Source: Stenotrophomonas sp. BIGb0135 (GTDB lineage Bacteria > Pseudomonadota > Gammaproteobacteria > Xanthomonadales > Xanthomonadaceae). Taken from it: a stretch of DNA of 64,000 bases. Numbering within the stretch: the stretch's first letter is position 1; every line of letters begins with the position of its first letter. Made by a program: the position numbers and the translations under genes. The stretch lies in NCBI RefSeq assembly GCF_024810105.1, contig NZ_JANUDX010000001.1:1-64000 (forward strand), written 5' to 3'. The notes below the pieces were generated by a model, which saw only the letters and a program-made list of their open reading frames with translations, was not told the origin of the DNA and made no database searches. Positions 1 through 8,690 of the stretch are shown here, piece after piece.

Positions 1-895
1 TGGCGTGGATCTACGCGGTGGGGCCCGCGGCGGCGCACACAGCGGCTGAGGCGATGCAGGATTCCCGTAGAGCCACGCCATGCGTGGCTGACGCGAGGTG
101 TGGTCCGCGCGAACAGCATCCACGCATGGCGTGGATCTACGCGGTGGGGCCCGCGGCGGAGTACACAGCGGCTGACGCGATGCAGGATGCCGGTAGAGCC
201 ACGCCATGCGTGGCTGACGCGAGGCCTGGTCCGCGCGAAGAGCATCCACGCATGGCGTGGATCTACGCGGTGGGGCCCGCGGCGGCGCACACAGCGGCTG
301 AGGCGATGCAGGATTCCCGTAGAGCCACGCCATGCGTGGCTGACGCGCGGTGTGGTCCGCGCGAAGAGCATCCACGCATGGCGTGGATCTACGGGTTGGG
401 CCCCGCGGCGGGGCACACAGCGGCTGAGGCGATGCAGGATTCCCGTAGAGCCACGCCATGCGTGGCTGACGCGAGGCGTGGTGCGCGCGAAGAGCATCCA
501 CGCATGGCGTGGATCTACGGCTTGGGTCCGCGCGGCGGGGCACACAGAGGCTGACGCGATGCAGGATTCCCGTAGAGCCACGCCATGCGTGGCTGACGCG
601 AGGTGTGGTCCGCGCGAAGAGCATCCACGCATGGCGTGGATCTACGGGTTGGGCCCCGCGGCGGCGCACACAGCGGCTGACGCGATGCAGGATTCCCGTA
701 GAGCCACGCCATGCGTGGCTGAAGCGCGGCGCGGTCCGCGCGAACAGCATCCACGCATGGCGTGGATCTACGGGTTGGGCCCCCGCGGCGGCTCACACAG
801 AGGCTGACGCGACGCAAAATTCCAGTAGAGCCACGCCATGCGTGGCTGACGCGAGGCGGGGCCCGCGCGAACAGCATCCACGCATGGCGTGGATG
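1..895. repeat. Tandem array of 126-bp units, each with two inverted SMAG-type REPs
   Basis: The forward palindrome GTAGAGCCACGCCATGCGTG recurs at 67, 193, 319, 445, 572, 698 and 825, so the period is 126 bp with two 127-bp steps. Each unit also holds an inverted partner ending in GGCGTGGATCTAC, so two hairpins face each other across about 33 bp, followed by a spacer of about 45 bp. Units differ by scattered substitutions (for example gcgcac/ggcac, cagcgg/cagagg). The array runs off the left edge and ends about 30 bp past the mtnC stop; the last inverted REP is degenerate (GGATGC instead of GGATCTAC). Because 126 is a multiple of three, several frames stay open, but this is not coding sequence. 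Confidence 0.93.
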
Positions 896-925
896 CCCGC
901 GTCGGGTCGCCCAGGGGTGGCGCAA

Positions 926-1624
926 TTACAGCGTGATCTGCTGGAAATTCTCGACGCGGTCGTGGCCATGGGTGGCTTCGCCCGTGCGCGGCAGCGGGTA
1001 ATCGTCCAGGCGGTCGAGCAGGCGGGTCTGCAAGCCTGCGTCGCGCGCGGCGTCCAGCTCTTCCACCACGTCGGAAAGGAACACGATCTGGTTCGCCGGC
1101 ACGCCGATCGTCTGCACGATGCGGCGGTAGCTGTCGGCCTCACGCTTGCCACCGACTTCGGTGTCGAACCAGCCGGAAACCAGCCCGGTCAGGTCGCCGG
1201 CCTCGCTGAAACCGAAGAACTGCTTCTGCGCCGGCACCGATCCGGAGGAATACACGTACAGCCGCTTGCCTTCGGCGTGCCAGCCCTTGAGCACCGCGCC
1301 CACCTCCGGGTAGAAGTGCGCCTTGTAGTCGCCGTTGCGGTAGCCGCTTTCCCAGATCATGCCCTGCAGCGCCTTGAGCGCGGTGTGCTTGCGGTCCTGG
1401 TCGATCCAGCCCTGCAGGGTCTCCACGACCAGGCTGTCCTGGCAGGCACCGCCGATCTCCACGGCCACCGCGTCCAGCCAGCGGCGCACCTCCGGCTGCT
1501 GGCCATGTGCGGCGACGAATGCCGGCAGGGCCTTGCGCGCATACGGGAACAGCACGTTCTTGACGAACGAAATGCTGCTGGTGGTGCCTTCGATATCGGT
1601 GAGGATGACAGTGGGATGCGGCAT
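926..1624 (-). CDS. mtnC: Enolase-phosphatase E1 (methionine salvage)
   Basis: A 232-residue HAD-superfamily enzyme. In methionine salvage it enolises 2,3-diketo-5-methylthiopentyl-1-phosphate and then removes the phosphate to give the acireductone, in the cytosol. The N-terminal motif [12 protein letters not shown] holds the nucleophile Asp10 and Glu12 of the enolase-phosphatase subfamily. A C-terminal [16 protein letters not shown] block matches the acidic HAD motif. Length is typical of the family. It lies 3 bp behind mtnD, so the two are almost certainly co-translated on one mRNA with mtnB. The tandem REP array starts about 30 bp after its stop and may serve as the 3' end structure of this operon. 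Confidence 0.96.
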   Translation of the reverse strand: MPHPTVILTDIEGTTSSISFVKNVLFPYARKALPAFVAAHGQQPEVRRWLDAVAVEIGGACQDSLVVETLQGWIDQDRKHTALKALQGMIWESGYRNGDYKAHFYPEVGAVLKGWHAEGKRLYVYSSGSVPAQKQFFGFSEAGDLTGLVSGWFDTEVGGKREADSYRRIVQTIGVPANQIVFLSDVVEELDAARDAGLQTRLLDRLDDYPLPRTGEATHGHDRVENFQQITL

Positions 1625-1627
1625 GGA

Positions 1628-2191
1628 TCAGTCGGCCTGGTGCTGTGCGGGGTGGTAACGCGGGAACTGCTGGGCGATGTCGCTGCCGGTGAAATGACCC
1701 ACCCAGCCATCGGCCTCGGTGAAGAAACGGATCGCGACGAAATTGGGCTCTTCGCCCATGTCGAACCAGTGGGTGATGCCATCGGGCACGGCGATCAGGT
1801 CGTCCTTGACGCACTCGATCTCGTACACCTTGCCGTCCACGTGCAGGGTGAACAGGCCGGAGCCGGCGACAAAGAAGCGCACCTCGTCTTCCTTGTGGAA
1901 GTGTTCATCGAGGAACTTCCTGCGCAGTTCGGCACGGTTGGGGTTGTCCGGTGCGATCGACGCCACGTCCACGCTCTTGAAGCCGTGCTGGGCGACCAGG
2001 CGGTCGATGTCGGCCTTGTAGGCGGCGAACACCTCGTCCTGGCTGGCGCCGGGGGCGACCTCCTGGGTGGCCTGCCAGCGTTCGAAGGTGACCCCGATCC
2101 GGGTCAGTTCGGCCGCGATCGCCGCGCCATCGCGGCTGTCGAACAACGCGGTGTCCGGGGCAGTGTCGTCAAAGATGCGGAGTCGGCTCAT
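1628..2191 (-). CDS. mtnD: Acireductone dioxygenase (methionine salvage)
   Basis: A 187-residue cupin that oxidises acireductone, the MtnC product. The Fe2+ form yields the methionine keto-acid precursor plus formate; the Ni2+ form makes a dead-end product with CO. The metal site is visible as [13 protein letters not shown] (His97, His99, Glu103) with a further His141 in [10 protein letters not shown], as in the ARD family. The N-terminus MSRLRIFDD is normal for the family, which supports this start. It sits directly upstream of mtnC (3 bp) and 161 bp after mtnB, with two hairpins in that gap. Confidence 0.96.
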   Translation of the reverse strand: MSRLRIFDDTAPDTALFDSRDGAAIAAELTRIGVTFERWQATQEVAPGASQDEVFAAYKADIDRLVAQHGFKSVDVASIAPDNPNRAELRRKFLDEHFHKEDEVRFFVAGSGLFTLHVDGKVYEIECVKDDLIAVPDGITHWFDMGEEPNFVAIRFFTEADGWVGHFTGSDIAQQFPRYHPAQHQAD

Positions 2192-2280
2192 GGCGGCGGC
2201 AGCGAGGCGAAAGGGGGAAGGAAAGGGTACCAGCGCAGCGCCGGGGCAGGGGCGCTGCGCTGATGGTGAACGGCGGAATA

Positions 2281-2325
2281 CAGATTCCCTTCAGGAATCT
2301 GCACGGGGCACGCCCGGTCCGTGCA
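2281..2325. other. Two adjacent inverted repeats in the mtnB-mtnD gap
   Basis: CAGATTCC (2281-2288) pairs perfectly with GGAATCTG (2294-2301) around a 5-base loop. Immediately after, TGCACGG (2300-2306) pairs with CCGTGCA (2319-2325) around 12 bases. On the minus-strand transcript these lie between the mtnB stop and mtnD. There is no T-run, so a simple terminator is unlikely; an mRNA processing or attenuation element is possible. The pairing is seen directly; the role is unknown. Confidence 0.5.
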
Positions 2326-2352
2326 GCGTGGCCCGGCGCCCGCCCAACCCGT

Positions 2353-2994
2353 TCAGCCGCGCAGTTTGCGCAGTTCCAGCTCGCAATGGAACAGGAACTC
2401 GAAGGCTTCCAGGTGCCGGCGCGCCTCGGCCATGTCGCGGCCCCAGGCATACAGGCCGTGGCCGTCGATCAGGTAGCCCCACAGGCATTGCTGGTCGAGC
2501 AGCGCATCCACCTGCGCCGAGAGCACGTCCATGTCCTGGGTGTTGGCGAACACCGGCACGTCGATGGCCATCTCGTGGGTGCTGTTGCCGTGGAAGGCCT
2601 TGAGCAGCTCGTAGCCTTCCAGGCGGATGTGGCCTTGCGGCGCATACAGGCGCGAGGCCACCGTCTGCACCGGTGAGTGCGTGTGCAGCACGCAGCCGAT
2701 CTCCGGGAAACGGCGATACAGCTGGGTGTGCAGCAGGGTCTCGGCGGAAGGGCGCAGGGGGCGGCCAACGGCCTTGCCGTCGAAGTCCACCACCATGATG
2801 TCGTCCTCGACCAGCCGGCCCTTGTCCTTGCCGGACACGGTGATCGCCGCGTGGCGGTCATCCAGGCGGTGGGAGAAGTTGCTGCTGGTCGCCGGGGTCC
2901 AGCCGGCCTGGGCCAGCTCGCGGACGTTGTCGATCAGCACCTGGGCCAGGTCGCTCAGGCGGGCGGTGTCGTAGGGGAAGGTCGGGGTGGTCAT
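2353..2994 (-). CDS. mtnB: Methylthioribulose-1-phosphate dehydratase
   Basis: A 213-residue class II aldolase/adducin-fold enzyme that dehydrates 5-methylthioribulose-1-phosphate to the diketone used by MtnC. Seen in the sequence: the N-terminal region ending [11 protein letters not shown], the zinc-binding pair in [13 protein letters not shown], and a later GHGLYAWG block, all in the order expected for MtnB/AraD proteins. It is the first of the three mtn genes on this strand. The upstream neighbour is an APC permease ending 68 bp away. The genes for methylthioribose kinase or phosphorylase and for the isomerase MtnA are not in the window. Confidence 0.94.
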   Translation of the reverse strand: MTTPTFPYDTARLSDLAQVLIDNVRELAQAGWTPATSSNFSHRLDDRHAAITVSGKDKGRLVEDDIMVVDFDGKAVGRPLRPSAETLLHTQLYRRFPEIGCVLHTHSPVQTVASRLYAPQGHIRLEGYELLKAFHGNSTHEMAIDVPVFANTQDMDVLSAQVDALLDQQCLWGYLIDGHGLYAWGRDMAEARRHLEAFEFLFHCELELRKLRG

Positions 2995-3062
2995 GCGGCC
3001 ATTTTACGGCGCTTCGCTGATTCGCGCGCGCCCGGCGCCGGCCAATGGCCGGCGGCAAGCCC

Positions 3063-4490
3063 TTATTTCCCGCGCAGGCGGCTGTGGCGGTAGCCGTAGC
3101 CGAAGTAGATGGCAAAGCCCACTGCGGTCCAGACCCCCATCAGCATCCAGTTGTGCGCGGTCATCGCGGTCAGCAGGGCGATGCAGCTGAGCACGCCGAG
3201 GCTGCAGATCAGCCACGCCATCGGCATCCGGAACGGGCGCGGCAGGTCCGGCTGGGTGCGGCGCAGGATCAGCACGCCGGCGCAGACCGCGGCGAAGGCG
3301 ATCAGCGTACCCATCGAGGTCAGTTCGCCGAGGATGTCCAGCGGGAACAGCGCGGCCAGCAGGGCGATGCCGATACCTGTGATGACGGTATTGATGTGCG
3401 GCGTGCGGTAGGTCGGGTGGATCTTGGTGAACACCGGCGGCAGCAGGCCGTCGCGGCCCATGATCATGAAGATGCGCGGCTGCCCGATGATCATCACCAG
3501 CACCACCGACGACAGGCCGATCAGCGCGCCGATCTCCACGATGATGCGCAGCCAGCCCAGCTGCGGGTGCGCGGCCACCGCGGTGACCACCGGCTCGTCG
3601 GTGCCCAGCAGCGTGTAGGGCACCAGCCCGGTCATCACCGCCGCCATGGCGATGTACAGCACCGTGCAGATCACCAGCGAGAGCAGCATGCCGATCGGCA
3701 TGTCGCGCTGCGGCTTGTGCGATTCCTGCGCGGCCACCGACACCGCCTCGAAGCCGATGTAGGCGAAGAACACCATCGCCGCGCCGCGCAGCACGCCTTC
3801 CATGCCGTACTTGCCCGGGCCCTCGTTGGCGGGGATGAACGGGGTCCAGTTGGCCGGGTCCACGTACCGCCAGCCGGCGATGATGACCAGGACGATCAGC
3901 CCGGTCTTGAGCACCACCATGGCCATGTTCATGGCCGAGGACTTGCTGATGCCGACGTAGCACAGCCAGGTCAGCAGCAGCACCAGGATGGCGGCGGGGA
4001 TGTTGGCGATCGCCCCGGTCGGGCGCAGCTGCGCGTCCAGAGGGGCACTGACCAGCGCCGCGGGGAGGTGGATGTCGAAATGACTGAGCAGGCTGAGGAA
4101 GTAACCGGTCCAGCTGACCGCCACCGCCGAGGCCGAGACGCCGTACTCGAGCACCAGCATCCAGCCGATGAACCAGGCCGACAGCTCGCCGAAAGTGGCG
4201 TAGGTATAGGTATAGGCGCTGCCGGAGACCGGCACCATCGCCGCGAATTCGGCATAGGCCATCGCACAGAACGCGCAGCAGATCGCGGCCAGCACGAAGG
4301 ACAGCATGATCGCCGGGCCGGCGTGGTTGGCTGCGGCCTGGCCGGTGATCACGAAGATGCCGCCGCCGATCACCGCGCCGATGCCCAGCGCGGTCAGGCC
4401 CCAGGGGCCGAGGGTGCGGCGCAGGCTCAGGCCGTTGGCGTCTTCATGGGCGGCGTGCGGATGCTTGGTGGCCCACAGTTGCTTGAACAT
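3063..4490 (-). CDS. APC-family amino acid permease (copy 1)
   Basis: A 475-residue inner-membrane amino acid transporter of the APC superfamily, cationic-amino-acid-transporter (YfnA/CAT) type. About 12 hydrophobic segments are evident. The TM1 signature LGIGAVIGGGIFVITGQAAA and the repeated FFAYIGFEAVS block in TM6 match the family. It ends in a short basic tail. It is strongly similar along its whole length to the next gene upstream (4559-6037), so the two are tandem paralogues. The substrate cannot be read from the sequence. Co-direction with mtnBDC suggests a sulfur amino acid or a related compound, but that is inference. Confidence 0.85.
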   Translation of the reverse strand: MFKQLWATKHPHAAHEDANGLSLRRTLGPWGLTALGIGAVIGGGIFVITGQAAANHAGPAIMLSFVLAAICCAFCAMAYAEFAAMVPVSGSAYTYTYATFGELSAWFIGWMLVLEYGVSASAVAVSWTGYFLSLLSHFDIHLPAALVSAPLDAQLRPTGAIANIPAAILVLLLTWLCYVGISKSSAMNMAMVVLKTGLIVLVIIAGWRYVDPANWTPFIPANEGPGKYGMEGVLRGAAMVFFAYIGFEAVSVAAQESHKPQRDMPIGMLLSLVICTVLYIAMAAVMTGLVPYTLLGTDEPVVTAVAAHPQLGWLRIIVEIGALIGLSSVVLVMIIGQPRIFMIMGRDGLLPPVFTKIHPTYRTPHINTVITGIGIALLAALFPLDILGELTSMGTLIAFAAVCAGVLILRRTQPDLPRPFRMPMAWLICSLGVLSCIALLTAMTAHNWMLMGVWTAVGFAIYFGYGYRHSRLRGK

Positions 4491-4558
4491 GGTGTTGACT
4501 TCTTCTCAGGCGCGACGGATCAAACGACCGGGCCGGCACTTGGCCGGCCCGGCAGCAC

Positions 4559-6037
4559 TCAGGCGGACTTCTTGTTGAGCTTGCTGTGGCGCATGCCGTA
4601 GCCGAAGTAGATGCACAGGCCCAGCAGGGTCCAGCCGACGAACAGGTGCCAATGCACCACGAACGCCTGCCAGAACAGGAACAGGCACGACAGCGCGCCC
4701 AGCGGGCAGATCACCCACACCAGCGGCACGCGGAAGGGGCGCGGCAGTTCCGGGCGGGTATAGCGCAGGATCAGCACGCCGATGCAGACCGTGGCGAAGG
4801 CCAGCAGGGTGCCCATCGAGACCAGCTCGCCGAGCACGTTCAGCGGGACCATGCCGGCCAGCGCGGCGGCGATCACGCCGACCACGATCGTGGCCCAGTA
4901 CGGGGTGCGGAAGCGCGCGTGGACCTTGCCGAACACCTTGGGCAGCAGGCCATCGCGGGAGATCGTGTAGGCGATGCGGGTCTGGCCCATCATCATCACC
5001 AGCACCACCGAGGAGAGGCCGGCGATCGCGCCGATTTCCACGGCGGTCTTCAGCCAGGACAGGCTCGGGTAGGCTTCCAGCGCGGTGGCCACCGGCTTGT
5101 CGGTGCCCAGCAGGTGGTAGGGCAGCATGCCGGTCAGCACCGCGCAGACGATGATGTAGACGATGGTGCAGACCGCCAGCGAGCCGAGCAGGCCGATCGG
5201 CATGTTGCGCTGCGGATCCTTGGTTTCACCGGCCGCAGTAGAGACCGCATCGAAGCCGATGTAGGCGAAGAACACAATGGTGGCTGCACGGAACACGCCG
5301 CTCCAGCCGAACTCGCCGGACACGCCGGTGTTTTCGGGGATGAAGGGGTGCCAGTTGGCCGGGTCCACGTGTGCCGCGCCGATGCCGATGAACAGGCAGA
5401 TCACGAACACCTTGATCGCCACGATGATCGCGTTGACGAAGGCGGACTGGGTCACGCCCACGTACAGCAGGCCGGTCACGGCCGCCACGATCAGCACCGC
5501 TGGCATGTTGAACAGCTTGCCGGAGGCGATGAACTCCTGGCCGGTCCAGGCGATCGGCGCGGCACTGAGCGCATCCGGGAACGGCATGTGCAGCGTGGTG
5601 GTGATGAAGCTGATCAGGTACGCCGACCAGCCCACCGCGACCGATGCCGAGGCGAACAGGTACTCCAGCACCAGGCACCAGCCGATGAACCACGCCATGC
5701 CTTCGCCGAGGGTGGCGTAGGAATAGGAGTAGGCGCTGCCGGAGACCGGCATCATCGCCGCGAACTCGGCGTAGCACAGGCCGGCCAGCGCGCAGGCGAT
5801 GCCGGCGAACACGAACGACAGCATCACCGCCGGGCCGGCGTGGTTGGCTGCGGCCTGGCCGGTGAGTACGAAGATGCCGGCGCCGATCACCGCGCCGATG
5901 CCGAGCATGATGAGGTGCTTGGCTGTGAGGGTCCGTTTCAGCGTGGCTTCGCCGTCCAGGCTGCCTTCGATGGGCTCGCCGGCATCGACGTGCCCGGCCG
6001 GTTCGACCGGTTTGACCCTCAACAGAGACTTCAGCAT
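4559..6037 (-). CDS. APC-family amino acid permease (copy 2)
   Basis: A 492-residue paralogue of the downstream permease, with the same LGIGAVIGAGIFVLTGQAAA TM1 motif and FFAYIGFDAVS TM6 motif. It differs mainly in a longer N-terminal cytosolic segment of about 40 residues (MLKSLLRVKPVEPAGHVDAG). The reading frame is open further upstream, to 6115. The start at 6037 is chosen because AGGGAA lies about 7 bases before it and the N-terminus then resembles family members. It heads the minus-strand run permease-permease-mtnB-mtnD-mtnC. The tandem copies probably arose by duplication; different affinities or substrates are possible. Confidence 0.85.
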   Translation of the reverse strand: MLKSLLRVKPVEPAGHVDAGEPIEGSLDGEATLKRTLTAKHLIMLGIGAVIGAGIFVLTGQAAANHAGPAVMLSFVFAGIACALAGLCYAEFAAMMPVSGSAYSYSYATLGEGMAWFIGWCLVLEYLFASASVAVGWSAYLISFITTTLHMPFPDALSAAPIAWTGQEFIASGKLFNMPAVLIVAAVTGLLYVGVTQSAFVNAIIVAIKVFVICLFIGIGAAHVDPANWHPFIPENTGVSGEFGWSGVFRAATIVFFAYIGFDAVSTAAGETKDPQRNMPIGLLGSLAVCTIVYIIVCAVLTGMLPYHLLGTDKPVATALEAYPSLSWLKTAVEIGAIAGLSSVVLVMMMGQTRIAYTISRDGLLPKVFGKVHARFRTPYWATIVVGVIAAALAGMVPLNVLGELVSMGTLLAFATVCIGVLILRYTRPELPRPFRVPLVWVICPLGALSCLFLFWQAFVVHWHLFVGWTLLGLCIYFGYGMRHSKLNKKSA

Positions 6038-6223
6038 GCAGTGCTTCCCTAAAATGGACAAAGGTGAGGCGCGCGGTACTTTGCCGCGCGCCCTGATGGC
6101 AACTGGGCGCCCCAACGGAGCGGGGCCCGCTGTACCTTAGCCAAAGCTGAAGCCTGCACACAAGCACAAATGCAGCATGACCCCGGCGATAATCGACAAA
6201 TTCCGCCCGAACCCGCCGCTGCC

Positions 6224-6805
6224 ATGCCGATGAACCCTGAATCCGTTGTCGTTGCTGATGCCGAACTGCGCGCCGAACTGGCCGCCTATGCGCAACGCCA
6301 GCCCGGACACGCCGCGCTATCTGCCGAATTCAGCACACTATTGGACGATCCGGAAAATCCGTTCCTGCGCGAGCGCCTGGCCGGCCACTTCACAGGCAGT
6401 GCGTGGCTGGTCAGCGCCGACGGCCAGCGCGTGCTGCTCACCCACCACCGCAAGCTGGACCGCTGGCTGCAGTTGGGCGGGCACGCCGATGGCGACCGTG
6501 ACCTGGCCCGGGTGGCGCTGAAGGAGGCCGAGGAAGAGTCGGGCCTGAGCGGGTTGGTGCTGGAGGATGGCGAGCTGTTCGACATCGACAAGCACTGGAT
6601 CCCCGAGCGCAAGGACGTGCCCGGCCACTGGCATTACGACGCGCGCTACGTGGTGCGTGCGCTGGGCAGCGAGCAGTTCGCGCTCAGCGAAGAGTCGCTG
6701 GCCTTGGCCTGGCGGGATATCCGTGACGTGGCCAATGCGGCGATCGAGACGCCGGACGGTGACGATTCGCTGCCGCGGATGGCGAAGCGCTGGCTGGCGC
6801 GCTAA
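6224..6805 (+). CDS. Nudix hydrolase
   Basis: About 193 residues, with the Nudix fold. The core motif reads GGHADGDRDLARVALKEAEE followed by ESGL. The usual Nudix box GX5EX7REUXEEXGU is recognisable, but its first Glu is Arg here and the REU arginine is Lys. The EAEEE metal-binding glutamates are kept. Such enzymes cleave nucleoside diphosphates linked to another group; the substrate is not predictable. The start is uncertain: ATG at 6224, ATG at 6230, or an upstream ATG at 6170 are all in frame and none has a clear ribosome site. It is transcribed divergently from the permease/mtn operon and followed by a REP-rich gap. Confidence 0.82.
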   Translation: MPMNPESVVVADAELRAELAAYAQRQPGHAALSAEFSTLLDDPENPFLRERLAGHFTGSAWLVSADGQRVLLTHHRKLDRWLQLGGHADGDRDLARVALKEAEEESGLSGLVLEDGELFDIDKHWIPERKDVPGHWHYDARYVVRALGSEQFALSEESLALAWRDIRDVANAAIETPDGDDSLPRMAKRWLAR

Positions 6806-7260
6806 CCCGAGGCCGAATGCGCTTCGCGGCCAAGACCCGGCGCGAACCGGTAGTGCCGAGCCATGCTCGGCAACCGCGAGCCAGCGCGGCAACCGGTCGC
6901 CGCCGGCCGGGCGACGCGTCGGTGGCGCGGGTGATCTCCGTCCGACGTGTGGCTCAGGCCATCGCGATCCCGCGACGAAAAGCAGCCGAGCATGGCTCGG
7001 CTCTACCGGGATCCGGGTGCACCGGACCATTGGCCGGCAATCCGGGGCGCACCGGTGATGCCCGACCACGGCCGCCAAGCGCGATCCGGCGCGCACCGGT
7101 AATGCCGAACCATGGCCACCAACCGCGATCCGGTGCGAACGGGTAGTGCCGAACCATGGCCGCCAACCGCAATCCGACGCGAACCGGTAGTGCCGAGCCA
7201 TGCTCGGCAACCGCGCACAGCGCGGCACGACATCCCGCCGCCGGGGAGCCCGGCGGGCGA
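6806..7260. repeat. Intergenic cluster of degenerate GTAG-type REPs
   Basis: No gene is evident. Palindromes with GTAGTGCCGAGCCATGCTCG start at about 6850 and 7187. An inverted copy, GCCGAGCATGGCTCGGCTCTAC, lies at about 6983-7006. Decayed relatives (GTAGTGCCGAACCATGGCCG and similar) lie near 7095 and 7143. All share the GTAG head and a CATG centre with the SMAG repeats elsewhere in the window, but with a different stem sequence (GCCGAGC instead of GCCACGC). The cluster lies between the convergent Nudix and serA genes, a usual place for such repeats. Confidence 0.8.
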
Positions 7261-8502
7261 TCAATACAGTACGCGCGTCCGCAGCGTGCCCGGGATCGCG
7301 GCCAGCTCTTCGCGCACGGCCGTCGCCTGGGCCTCGCTGGCGGTGATGTCGATGACCACGTAGCCCACCTTGGGGTCGGTGCGCAGGAACTGGCCGTCGA
7401 TGTTGACGTTGTGGCGCGAGAAGATCTCGTTGACCTTGGACAGCACGCCCGGCACGTTCTGGTGGATGTGCAGCAGGCGCAGGCTGTCTTCGTGCTCGGG
7501 CAGGGTCACTTCCGGGAAATTGACCGCCGACAGCGTGCTGCCGTTGTCGCTGTAGCGGACCAGCTTGGCCGCCACTTCCACGCCGATGTTGTCCTGCGCT
7601 TCCAGCGTGCTGCCGCCCACGTGCGGGGTCAGGATCACGTTGTCGTGCGCGGTCAGCGGCGACACGAACGCATCGCCGTTGCCCTTGGGCTCGATCGGGA
7701 ACACGTCCACCGCCGCGCCGCCGATATGGCCGCTGCGCAGCGCCGCGTCCAGCGCGTCGATGTCGACCACGGTGCCGCGCGCGGCATTGATCAGGTGCGC
7801 GCCGGGACGCATGCGCGCCAGTTCGGCGGCGCCGATCATCCACTGCGTGGCCGGGGTTTCCGGCACGTGCACGGTGACGATGTCCGCGCGCGCGAGCAGG
7901 TCGTCCAGGCTGATCGCCGCGCGCGCATTGCCCAGCGACAGCTTGGTTTCCACGTCGTGGAAGATCACCTGCATGCCCATCGCCTCGGCCATCACCCCGA
8001 CCTGGGTACCGATGTGGCCGTAGCCGATGATGCCCAGCGTCTTGCCGCGCACTTCATGGCTGCCGGCGGCCGATTTGGACCAGCCGCCGCGATGGCATTC
8101 GGCATTCTTCTGCGGGATGCCGCGGGTGAGCATGATCGCTTCGGCGATGACCAGCTCGGCCACGCTGCGGGTGTTGGAGTAGGGCGCGTTGAACACCGGG
8201 ATGCCGGCCAGCTCGGCAGCGTCCAGGTCGACCTGGTTGGTGCCGATGCAGAAGCAGCCCACCGCCATCAGGCGCTTGGCATGGGCCAGCACCTCGGCGC
8301 TCAGCTGCGTGCGCGAGCGGATGCCGACAATGTGCGCCTCGGCGATGCGTGCCTTCAGTTCGTCTTCGGGCAGCGCCTTGCTGTGCAGTTCGATCTGCGA
8401 ATAGCCGGCGGCGGTGAACACGTCGATCGCGGTCTGGCTCACCCCCTCCAGCAACAGCACGCGGATATCCTGCTTCGGGAACGAGGTCTTCTTCGGCGAC
8501 AT
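7261..8502 (-). CDS. serA: D-3-phosphoglycerate dehydrogenase
   Basis: A 413-residue enzyme that oxidises 3-phosphoglycerate to 3-phosphohydroxypyruvate, the first step of serine synthesis. It also reduces 2-oxoglutarate in several bacteria. The order is N-terminal substrate-binding half, Rossmann domain with GYGHIGTQVG, catalytic segment LINAARGTVVDIDAL and C-terminal ACT domain (about the last 75 residues, DGQFLRTDPKVGYVVIDI), the E. coli-type architecture. The frame is open up to 8667, but the start MSPKKTSFPKQDIRVLLLEG at 8502 gives the normal length. It is divergent from a D-2-hydroxyglutarate dehydrogenase-like gene, which makes biochemical sense. Confidence 0.95.
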   Translation of the reverse strand: MSPKKTSFPKQDIRVLLLEGVSQTAIDVFTAAGYSQIELHSKALPEDELKARIAEAHIVGIRSRTQLSAEVLAHAKRLMAVGCFCIGTNQVDLDAAELAGIPVFNAPYSNTRSVAELVIAEAIMLTRGIPQKNAECHRGGWSKSAAGSHEVRGKTLGIIGYGHIGTQVGVMAEAMGMQVIFHDVETKLSLGNARAAISLDDLLARADIVTVHVPETPATQWMIGAAELARMRPGAHLINAARGTVVDIDALDAALRSGHIGGAAVDVFPIEPKGNGDAFVSPLTAHDNVILTPHVGGSTLEAQDNIGVEVAAKLVRYSDNGSTLSAVNFPEVTLPEHEDSLRLLHIHQNVPGVLSKVNEIFSRHNVNIDGQFLRTDPKVGYVVIDITASEAQATAVREELAAIPGTLRTRVLY

Positions 8503-8690
8503 GGGCGGGTGCGGCATGGTGGGCGAGAGCACCCAACTATGCCAGAACGGGCCGCCGATTGTGCAGTGCGCCAATGGGCGCGGAGATGGTTTCAGATGCA
8601 TCCGTTGACACGCGCCAGGTCGATGCCAGCCGTCGGGCCAGCGGCGGGGGTCTGCTACGCTTGGCAATTCCCTCGCCCAGTCCTGCTGCC

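Noticed and set aside
1-895. CRISPR-like regular spacing
   Set aside because: The intervening sequences are the same in every unit, so they are not spacers; no cas genes are near.
1-900. Long open frames on both strands through the 126-bp array
   Set aside because: They exist because the period is divisible by three; repeats are palindromic REPs and no family resemblance or ribosome site supports a protein.
4586-6052. Plus-strand frame opposite the second APC permease
   Set aside because: Histidine/glutamine/arginine-rich shadow without hydrophobic or conserved segments.
6038-6223. SAM or other riboswitch upstream of the permease/mtn operon
   Set aside because: No SAM-riboswitch core (conserved helices and kink-turn) could be found in the leader.
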